A stretch of 7,560 nucleotides of DNA from Bacillota bacterium (GTDB lineage: Bacteria > Bacillota_E > JAJZYS01 > JAILZS01), in NCBI GenBank assembly GCA_021817625.1, contig JAKASY010000077.1, forward strand, positions 1-7,560. Reading direction: 5' to 3'. The position numbers and the translations under genes are program-made. Each line of letters starts with the position of its first letter. Within the stretch, counting starts at the first letter, position 1. A model generated the notes under the pieces. The model was not told the DNA's origin and did no database searches. It saw nothing but the letters and a program-made list of their open reading frames with translations. Shown in pieces: positions 1 to 5,920 of this stretch.

Positions 1-1
1 G

Positions 2-1309
2 GCAAGGCCCGAGCGTGTGCGCTGCCTCCTCGACACGGGCAGGGCACGCGTGCGCTGGCTCACGGGCCGGGTGTTCACCATCCAGCTTCTCGCCGAGCCG
101 AGCGGTCGTGAGATCGTACCGCTCCTGCTCGGCATCGACGACGGCGGTAGGCACGCGGCCCTCTCGGTGGTGATGGCGCGCGCGAAGCGGCCGCCGCAGG
201 TGGTCGTCTCCGTCCAGGCAGAGCTGCCGGACGGCATCAAGAGGCGCATGGACCAGCGCAGGAGCTACCGGCGTCAGCGCCGCTGCCGCAAGGGCTACCT
301 CCTTCGCGTGACGCGCACTCTGCTCGGGTTCCTGCCGATCGCGGACGTGACGGTCGAGGTCGGGGCGTTTGACCTCCAGGCCCTCGCCGGCCCGGACCTG
401 TCGGGAGCGCAGTACCAGCAGGGCCCACGCTACGGCCACGACTCCACCTTGGCCGCCCTGGTCGCCGCGTACGGGGCGCAGTGCTGCTACTGCGGCAAGC
501 CGGCGACGCCTGGGGACCCGCTCACGATCGACCACTGGCGACCGCGCGCCCAGGGTGGGACGGACCGCTGGGGAAACCTCGTAGCAGCGCACCGGTCGTG
601 CAATGAGGCGAAGGGCGCGCGTGCCCCGGCTGAGGCCGGCTTCACGCCCCGGTACGAGCCCCGGGACCTGCGAGAGACGGCACTGGCCGGGTGGGCGGCG
701 AGGACCCAGCAGGGCAAGCGCTACCTCGCCCACGGGCTTTATGCCATGGGTCTTAGGTACCGGGAGACGTTCGGGACGTTCACCGCCTGGCAGCGCAGGG
801 TGCTGGGCGCAGAGAAGACGCACCGAAGCGATGCTCGGATCATCGCCCTGTCCCGCTACTCGCTCGGCAAGACGCAGACGGAGGCGCGGCCCGCATCGCC
901 GGCCCAGCCCGGCATCGCCCTCACCGCCCATCTGCGGGCGGCTGCCGGGCACGCCAGGCACCAGGGCACAGGTTACCGGGTGCGGTCGGCGTCCGAGACG
1001 GGCTGGGTGCTTTTGTCGGTGCGGACGCCGGACGGCATCAAGACGAAGACGTCCACGACCGTCCAGGTTCAGGCAAGTCGGCACGGCGCGGCCCTGCGCA
1101 CGGAGGTCAACCGGGCGGTGGTGACCGGAGTGGGCAGGAAGGTCACGGTCGTCAGGGTGGGCGAGCCTGTGCCAACGGGTGTGCCCGTCTGGTCCAAGGG
1201 CATGGCTGTGCGGGCCACCGTCAGGGGCCGTTCGGTGGTAGGCATCATTACAGGCCTCAAGAGCCGGGGCACGGTCGTCATGCGGGCCGTGCGCGGACGG
1301 TCGAGGTAA
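2..1309 (+). CDS. iscB: IscB-family RNA-guided HNH/RuvC endonuclease, 5'-partial, internally compact
   Basis: IscB proteins are IS200/IS605-associated nucleases guided by an omega-RNA and are the ancestors of Cas9. Residues here are counted from the GTG at 17. The frame is open to the left edge and reads ARPER just before that GTG. Together with RVRCLLDTGRARV and FTIQLL this matches the PLMP domain, so the true start is upstream. Then come RuvC-I (GIDDG, D41), an arginine-rich bridge helix (RRSYRRQRR, 81-89), RuvC-II (VTVEVGAFD, E114), HNH (CxxC 156-159, IDH 171-173, N187, H192/C195-N196, K199) and RuvC-III (KTHRSDA, H269 and D272). All expected catalytic residues are present. The usual segment between bridge helix and RuvC-II (the RYRxPRF...GWLPPSL region) is missing, so D41 to E114 is only 73 residues. 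The final 150 residues lack the usual family motifs except a weak match near 388-425. Codons such as AGG, GGT and GTA are commoner than in neighbouring genes, which suggests transfer. No transposase is in view. Family assignment is strong; activity is unknown. Confidence 0.87.
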   Translation, partial: ARPERVRCLLDTGRARVRWLTGRVFTIQLLAEPSGREIVPLLLGIDDGGRHAALSVVMARAKRPPQVVVSVQAELPDGIKRRMDQRRSYRRQRRCRKGYLLRVTRTLLGFLPIADVTVEVGAFDLQALAGPDLSGAQYQQGPRYGHDSTLAALVAAYGAQCCYCGKPATPGDPLTIDHWRPRAQGGTDRWGNLVAAHRSCNEAKGARAPAEAGFTPRYEPRDLRETALAGWAARTQQGKRYLAHGLYAMGLRYRETFGTFTAWQRRVLGAEKTHRSDARIIALSRYSLGKTQTEARPASPAQPGIALTAHLRAAAGHARHQGTGYRVRSASETGWVLLSVRTPDGIKTKTSTTVQVQASRHGAALRTEVNRAVVTGVGRKVTVVRVGEPVPTGVPVWSKGMAVRATVRGRSVVGIITGLKSRGTVVMRAVRGRSR

Positions 1310-1425
1310 GCGCGCGAAGGCTGCGGAGCGTCTCCTACGCCAAGTCCGTGCTGTTCATGCCGGCAGCGGGAGCCTCGACGCGGTGACCCCTGGTTACCGA
1401 ATACACACGTCTATCAGGGGGGCTC
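1310..1425. other. Intergenic gap between iscB and the SDR gene; candidate transposon right end
   Basis: These 116 bp contain three small structures. GGAG-CGT-CTCC (1325-1335) is a short hairpin. TGCCGGCA (1358-1365) is a palindrome. CCCCTG (1387-1392) is complementary to CAGGGG (1415-1420), which contains the SDR ribosome binding site. No reading frame with family resemblance is seen. If the IscB gene sits in an IS200/IS605-type element, its right end should be here, but no end can be fixed without an empty-site comparison. Confidence 0.3.
1416..1422 (+). promoter_or_regulatory. Ribosome binding site of the SDR gene
   Basis: The run AGGGGGG lies 3 nt before ATG 1426 and 6 nt before GTG 1429. 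The spacing is better for the GTG, so translation may begin one codon later than the ATG. The effect on the protein is one residue. Confidence 0.55.
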
Positions 1426-2202
1426 ATGGTGTCAAACGACGCGGGGGCGCGCGCCGCCGGCGACATCCTCGTCACCGGCGCGACGTCCGCCTTGGGCTGT
1501 GCGGTGGCCGAGGCGCTCGCGCGCTCCGGCCACGGCCTCGTCCTGAGCGGCCGCGACGAGGCCGCCCTGGGCGACGTCGCGGCGAGCTGCCGGGCGCTGG
1601 GCGCCCCCGCCGCGGAGACGGTCGCCCAGGACCTGCGCGCCCCCTGGACGCCCGCCTTCGAGGCGGCGCTCGACCGCCATCCCTGGACGGGCGTCGCCCA
1701 CGTGGCCGGCGTGGCGTACGCCGACGCCTGGCATGCGACGACGCGCGACGAGATGCACCAGATGCTCGACGTCCACGTGGCCGCCATCGCGGCCATCCTG
1801 GCGCGCGCCCGCCCGGCCCTCGCGGCGCGGCGCGGCGCCGTCGTCCTGGTCGCCTCGATCGACGCCGTGTCCCCGCCCCGCCCCTTCCCCGCCGCCGCGT
1901 ACGCCGCCACCAAGGCGGCGCTGGCCGCGTGGGGCCGGGCCGTGGCTGTCGAGTGGGGGGGCGAGGGGGTGCGTGTAAACGTCGTCCTGCCGGGCGCCCT
2001 CGCCGCAGGCATGGGGGGCGGCCTCGCCGAGAGCGAGGCGGGCGACGCCCTCCGGCGCGCCATCCCTCTGGGCCGCCTCGGCAGGCCGGAGGAGGTGGCG
2101 GCGGTGGCGGCCTTTCTTCTGTCGCCCGCCGCCTCCTACGTCACGGGCACGGTCCTGGCCGTGGACGGCGGCCTGTCCGTGGGCTACGGGCCGATGTCAT
2201 AA
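1426..2202 (+). CDS. Short-chain dehydrogenase/reductase (classical SDR, FabG-like)
   Basis: A 258-residue NAD(P)(H)-dependent oxidoreductase with a single Rossmann fold, of the usual length for classical SDRs. Visible motifs are the cofactor-binding glycine motif TGATSALG (17-24), Arg43 after beta-2 (SGRD), which favours NADP(H), the HVAG motif at 92-95 in place of NNAG, catalytic Ser144, and the YxxxK motif Y159-AAT-K163. Further along are RVNVVLPG (183-190) and the C-terminal LGRLGRPEEVA...YVTG...VDGG signature. The Asn of the catalytic tetrad appears replaced by His117 (DVH); a His here is also known in some hydroxyacyl-CoA dehydrogenase-type SDRs. The substrate cannot be told from sequence. 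The gene follows the IscB gene after 116 bp and precedes the propeller gene by 37-58 bp on the same strand, so the latter two may share a transcript. Codon third positions are almost all G/C, like the rest of the window and unlike the IscB gene. Confidence 0.93.
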   Translation: MVSNDAGARAAGDILVTGATSALGCAVAEALARSGHGLVLSGRDEAALGDVAASCRALGAPAAETVAQDLRAPWTPAFEAALDRHPWTGVAHVAGVAYADAWHATTRDEMHQMLDVHVAAIAAILARARPALAARRGAVVLVASIDAVSPPRPFPAAAYAATKAALAAWGRAVAVEWGGEGVRVNVVLPGALAAGMGGGLAESEAGDALRRAIPLGRLGRPEEVAAVAAFLLSPAASYVTGTVLAVDGGLSVGYGPMS

Positions 2203-2245
2203 TCTCCCTAGGCTGCCAGGCGGGAGTTGGCCCGGGGGCGTGGAA

Positions 2246-2261
2246 TGGTTGCGGCCAACCA
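2246..2261 (+). repeat. Short perfect inverted repeat at the propeller gene start
   Basis: TGGTTG (2246-2251) and CAACCA (2256-2261) are perfect complements around a CGGC loop. The right arm ends on the A of the ATG at 2261. In mRNA this would form a small hairpin abutting or covering that start codon; as DNA it could be an operator half-site pair. The repeat is seen directly, any function is inference, and 6-bp arms can arise by chance. Confidence 0.35.
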
Positions 2262-4321
2262 TGACAATCTCCGACACGTCGCCCCCCCGCCCCGTCCCGC
2301 GCCGCTCCGCCGTCGCCGCACTTCTCGCCGCCCTCGGCCTCGCCGCGTGCGCGGCCCCTGCCGCCGCCGGCGGGGCTTCTGCGTCGATCTACGGCACGAT
2401 GTACGGCCAGGCCATCCCCACCCCGCTGCTCGTGCCGCCGGGGCTGCACCCGCGCTTCCTCACCGAGCCCGTGCACACGGTCAAGCTGGCCAGCGGGGTC
2501 GTGACCGGCGGGCAGGTCTGGACGGTGACGAGCGGCTACCCGGCCACGCTTGAGGGCATCAGCCCCGGTGGCCAGGTGGCCGCATCGCTTCCGCTGCCCG
2601 GAGCCTATGGCGCGGACGCCATCGCCGCCGGACCGGGCGACAGCGTCTGGGTGGGCACAAACCCCAAGGGCGTGATCCTGCGCTACGACCCGGCGACGGG
2701 CAAGGTCGAGCGCGTCACGGCGCTCCCGGGCGTGAACACCGTGTGGTCCATGGTCTACAACCCGGCCGACGGGGAGATGTGGGCGGCCACCTACCCGGAC
2801 GGCATCTGGACGATCAACCCGGCCAGCGGTCGCGCCGCCAAGGTCGGCGCCCTCGCTGGCGTGATCGGCGCCCGCGTCCTGGGCCTGGTCGGCGCCACCG
2901 TCTGGGCCGGCACCTACCCCACGCGCGCCGCCTTCCCGCTGCCCGCCGTCGGCCTCGTGGCCAACATCCTTCCCGCGGCCCTGAGCGGGGCGGGTCAAAT
3001 GCTCGCGATCGGCCCCTGGAGCGGCGGCACGGCGGTGCTCGAGGACAACGGCGACCTGGTTTGGCTCACGCCGTCGGGCGCCCTCGTCGGCGTCCTGTCC
3101 GACGTCGCCTCCCTGCCCCTCCAGTTCGACGGGCAGACTGTCGTCCTGCGCGACGGCGGGCTGTGGGCGGTCCACCTCGCGGAACACGGGCATGTGCTGG
3201 CGGGTCGCATCGCGCAGCTGCCCTCGCCTCTCGCCGTGACCGCGGTGGGCGTCACCGCTGGTGCCTACACGGTGCTGACCCCGACCGGGACGATCTACAC
3301 GATCCAGCCGGGCGGCCGCGTGAGCGGTGTGACGCCCGCCCTGAGCGCCCAGGCCGGCACCATTCAGACGCTGGCCGCCACGCCCTGGGGCGTGTGGGGC
3401 TCGGCCTACCTCGGCGGCCAGGTCTTCCGCCTGTCGGCGACCGGCACGGTCGCGTCCCTGGCGGGGCTGGACCAGGTGGACAGCATCGCCGCCTGCGGCG
3501 GGAGCGTGTACCTGGGCGTCTATCCCGCGGCGCGCCTGTACCGGTACAACCCCTCGGCGGTCTGGAGCCCGCCGGCCAACCCGGCCGAGGTGGGGAGCCC
3601 TGGCGTGCCCAACGACCGCGTGCCGGGCATGGCCTGCGTGGGCGATGTCGCCTACATCGGCACAGTGCCGGGCACCGGCCAGCTGGGCGGCGTCGTGTAC
3701 ACGAGCACAGGCCGCACGCTGCACCCGCCCGTGGCCGGGCAGACGCCCATCTCGCTCGCCGCCTGGAACGGGGAGCTCGTGGGCAGCCTGACGGACGAGA
3801 ACGCCCTGGGCGAGGCCGGCCCCAGCCTGCCGGATCACCTCTTCGCTTACAGCCCGGCCACGGGCGCGTGGGTGACACGCGCCCTGCCGAGCCAGGCGCC
3901 GTTCGCGGGCGTCATCGGCACCGCGGACGGCGTGTTCGCGGCAAGCGCCGACCAGATCGCGCGCTGGAACCCCACCACCGGCAGCCTGAAGGTCCGCACC
4001 TTCCGGACGGGCAGCGGCGGCGACACGGGCTGGGGCATGGGCACCCACATGTTCACGGCGCTCGGCCGCCTCTACCTCGTGGACGGTGGCTGGCTCTATC
4101 TCGTCAACCCCACCACCCTCGCCACGAAGGCCCTGTTCTACGGCGTGGAGCAGGTGGCGGTCGATGGCCCGCGGGTGGACTTCAGCTTCTACGACGGGCG
4201 CTGGCTGCTGCAGACAGCAGCCTCGCGCCTCGTGCCCCAGGACAGTGTCTGGCCCTACCAGTTCTGGTACATCTGGCGCCACGACGGCCACGTCTGGCCG
4301 GCGCCCGCGGGCAAGGCCTGA
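2261..4321 (+). CDS. Secreted beta-propeller (NHL/PQQ/SMP-30-like) lipoprotein of unknown function
   Basis: A 686-residue exported protein. The N-terminus has a charged, proline-rich n-region (PRPVPRRS), a hydrophobic core AVAALLAALGL, and a lipobox LAAC with Cys30. This suggests a lipid-anchored protein, possibly Tat-routed because of the paired arginines; cleavage after AAA nearby is an alternative. The mature part repeats blade-like units of about 40-50 residues. Examples are VWVGTNPKG...RYDPATGKV (129-149), MWAATYPDGIWTINPASGR (173-191), VWAGTYP (214-220), VYLGVYPAARLYRYNP (416-431), AYIGTVPGTG (464-473), DHLFAYSPATG (525-535) and DQIARWNPTTG (564-574). Together these point to one or two propellers. 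No catalytic or metal site is evident and no specific family is recognised. An upstream in-frame GTG at 2240 would add seven residues and sits 13 nt after GGGAG, so the start is uncertain. The gene lies downstream of the SDR gene on the same strand and ends 9 bp from a convergent gene. Confidence 0.86.
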   Translation: MTISDTSPPRPVPRRSAVAALLAALGLAACAAPAAAGGASASIYGTMYGQAIPTPLLVPPGLHPRFLTEPVHTVKLASGVVTGGQVWTVTSGYPATLEGISPGGQVAASLPLPGAYGADAIAAGPGDSVWVGTNPKGVILRYDPATGKVERVTALPGVNTVWSMVYNPADGEMWAATYPDGIWTINPASGRAAKVGALAGVIGARVLGLVGATVWAGTYPTRAAFPLPAVGLVANILPAALSGAGQMLAIGPWSGGTAVLEDNGDLVWLTPSGALVGVLSDVASLPLQFDGQTVVLRDGGLWAVHLAEHGHVLAGRIAQLPSPLAVTAVGVTAGAYTVLTPTGTIYTIQPGGRVSGVTPALSAQAGTIQTLAATPWGVWGSAYLGGQVFRLSATGTVASLAGLDQVDSIAACGGSVYLGVYPAARLYRYNPSAVWSPPANPAEVGSPGVPNDRVPGMACVGDVAYIGTVPGTGQLGGVVYTSTGRTLHPPVAGQTPISLAAWNGELVGSLTDENALGEAGPSLPDHLFAYSPATGAWVTRALPSQAPFAGVIGTADGVFAASADQIARWNPTTGSLKVRTFRTGSGGDTGWGMGTHMFTALGRLYLVDGGWLYLVNPTTLATKALFYGVEQVAVDGPRVDFSFYDGRWLLQTAASRLVPQDSVWPYQFWYIWRHDGHVWPAPAGKA

Positions 4322-4330
4322 CGCCGCCGC

Positions 4331-5875
4331 TCAGTCGGTGTCGACGCGCAGGACGCGCAGGCCATCGAGATGCTCGGGCGCGGACACGGGGTCGGCGCTG
4401 AGGACGGCCATGGCGAGGGGGCTTCCGGGCGTGAGGCGGCCCAGGTGGGCCCGCCCCTCCACCCGTGCCGGCGCCGCCGCGTAGGCTTCGAGCGCCTGGG
4501 CGACGGTTAGCCGCTCCTCGGGCTGGTGCACCGCGCCGCCGGGGCGGCGGCGCTCGACGGCGGCCCACAGCCCCTTCATCGGGTCGGGATCGCTGACGGG
4601 CGCGTCCGAGCCGAACAGGAGCGTGACGCCACGCGCCCGCAGGCGCGCGAACGGGAAGGTGTCGCGCGCGCGCTCGGGCCCCCAGAAGCGCGCCGCGAGC
4701 TCGATGTCGTCGGTGAGGTGGATGGGCTGCATCGAGGCCACCAGGCGGTCGGCCGGCCACGAGGCCAGCACGTCGGCGCGCACCAGCTGGGCGTGCTCGA
4801 TGCGGTCGACCGCGGCGGCCGGCTCACCGTCCGCCAGCGCCCGCACCGCCTCCGCGACGGCGCGGTCGCCGATGGCGTGGAGGGCGAGGCGCAGGCCCGA
4901 GGCGCGGATGCGCGCCACGTTCTCCGCGAGCTCCTGGGCGAAGGGCATGGCCAGGCCCGTGCCGCCGACCTCCGCGTAAGGCTCGCGCATCCACGCCGTC
5001 TGGCTGCCGAGGGCGCCGTCCATGAACGCCTTGACCCCGCCCAGCCACACGCGGTCGTCGCCCAGGCCCGTGCCGAGACCCGTGGCGGCAAGGGCGTCGA
5101 GGTGGCGCACCGGCAGGTAGAGGGCGACGCGCAGGCGCAGCCGGCTGTCCAGGGCGAGGCGTGTGAGGGCGCGCACCGCGTCAGTCCCGTCGTTGATCGC
5201 GCACACCGCGGTCACGCCCATGGCGAGGAGCGCCGCCTGCGCCCGCAGGATCGCGTCCTCCAGACGCTGGGCGCTGGGCGCGGGCTCGAGGTCGTGCACG
5301 AGGGAGGCCGCCGCGTCGCGCAGAATGCCGGTGGGCTCGCCGTCGGCGTCGCGCTCGATCCGGCCGCCGCTGGGGTCGGGCGTGTCGCGGCCGATGCCGG
5401 CCAGGCGCAACGCGGCGTCGTTCACCCAGACGCTGTGCAGGTCGTGGTTGCGCAGGATGACCGGCCGGTCGCCCAGCGCCTCCAGGTGGCCGCGGTGGGG
5501 CAGCGGGCCCTGCCAGTCGCCGACCATCCAATCGCGCCCGACAATCGGCCCGTCAGCCGGAACCTCGCCGCTCGCGGCCGCGTGGGCGAGGCGGCGGGCC
5601 ACCGCCTCGCCGCTCTTCAGGTCGCTCAGCACAACCTCGTCCAGGCTCAGGCCGTAGCGCACGAGGTGGATGTGGCTGTCCCAGAAGCCTGGCACGACGC
5701 ACTGGCCCGGCTCGAGCTCAAGCACCCTGTCCGCTCCGGACCGCTCAGCAGCCGCTCCGAGCGCGCGCACCACGCCGCCCTCCGCCCACAGGGCGTCCGT
5801 CACCCCCTCGCCGTGCCACTCGCCGGTGTAGATCCTGCCACGTACGAGAAGCGACCCGGTTCGCGCGCCCTGCAC
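4331..5875 (-). CDS. YtcJ-like metal-dependent amidohydrolase (amidohydrolase 3 family)
   Basis: A 514-residue cytoplasmic enzyme with no signal peptide, of typical family length. Motifs in order are the metal-binding SHIH (H68, H70) after VVPGFWD, the substrate-loop RNHDLHSVWVNDAAL (142-156), Lys282 in VKAFMDGALGSQTA, LHAIGDRA (H333), RIEHAQ (H361), and FGSDAPV (D424) before a DPMKGLWAAV helix. These match YtcJ-type hydrolases, which cleave C-N bonds of amides, formamides or cyclic imides; the exact substrate cannot be read from sequence. The start is GTG at 5875 because GGAGGTG lies 5 nt upstream on the minus strand and family homology begins there (SLLVRGRIYTG). The same frame stays open for 270 codons further upstream, but that part is antisense to pxpB. 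The gene is divergent from pxpBC and convergent with the propeller gene. A role feeding 5-oxoproline metabolism is possible but is inference. Confidence 0.92.
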   Translation of the reverse strand: MQGARTGSLLVRGRIYTGEWHGEGVTDALWAEGGVVRALGAAAERSGADRVLELEPGQCVVPGFWDSHIHLVRYGLSLDEVVLSDLKSGEAVARRLAHAAASGEVPADGPIVGRDWMVGDWQGPLPHRGHLEALGDRPVILRNHDLHSVWVNDAALRLAGIGRDTPDPSGGRIERDADGEPTGILRDAAASLVHDLEPAPSAQRLEDAILRAQAALLAMGVTAVCAINDGTDAVRALTRLALDSRLRLRVALYLPVRHLDALAATGLGTGLGDDRVWLGGVKAFMDGALGSQTAWMREPYAEVGGTGLAMPFAQELAENVARIRASGLRLALHAIGDRAVAEAVRALADGEPAAAVDRIEHAQLVRADVLASWPADRLVASMQPIHLTDDIELAARFWGPERARDTFPFARLRARGVTLLFGSDAPVSDPDPMKGLWAAVERRRPGGAVHQPEERLTVAQALEAYAAAPARVEGRAHLGRLTPGSPLAMAVLSADPVSAPEHLDGLRVLRVDTD

Positions 5876-5880
5876 GCCGA

Positions 5881-5887
5881 CACCTCC
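5881..5887 (-). promoter_or_regulatory. Ribosome binding site of the amidohydrolase gene
   Basis: On the minus strand this reads GGAGGTG, followed by a 5-nt spacer and the GTG at 5875. It is a near-ideal Shine-Dalgarno sequence and decides the start of the amidohydrolase within a much longer open frame. Confidence 0.75.
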
Positions 5888-5906
5888 ATCGTGGCGTCGC
5901 CGCAGC

Positions 5907-5915
5907 GGGAGGAGG
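5907..5915 (+). promoter_or_regulatory. Ribosome binding site of pxpB
   Basis: GGGAGGAGG is followed by a 5-nt spacer and GTG at 5921. It is the strongest Shine-Dalgarno in the area and favours GTG 5921 over the in-frame GTG 5960 and ATG 6023. The ATG would lose the first conserved beta-strand. Confidence 0.7.
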
Positions 5916-5920
5916 CCAGC

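Noticed and set aside
17..1309. GTG 17 as the real start of the IscB gene
   Set aside because: The frame continues in PLMP-like sequence to the left edge and no ribosome binding site precedes this GTG within the visible bases.
1335..2063. 242-codon minus-strand frame over the SDR gene
   Set aside because: Ala/Arg/Ser-rich shadow translation; the opposite strand encodes a complete SDR with all main motifs.
2204..2226. CTCCC...GGGAG inverted repeat as a terminator between the SDR and propeller genes
   Set aside because: Only five pairs with a 13-nt loop and no T-tract; too weak to call a terminator.
2141..4291. 716-codon open frame on the minus strand
   Set aside because: It is antisense to the propeller gene, has low-complexity Arg/Ala/Gly/His composition and no recognisable domain. 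Long antisense frames are expected at this GC content.
2743..4401. 552-codon plus-strand frame overlapping the propeller gene
   Set aside because: Arg/Gly/Pro-rich translation without family motifs; a shifted-frame shadow of the propeller gene.
4526..5920. Upstream continuation of the pxpB frame (about 465 codons)
   Set aside because: It is antisense to the well-supported amidohydrolase. Conserved PxpB sequence begins only after about 6013, and the best ribosome binding site is at 5907-5915.
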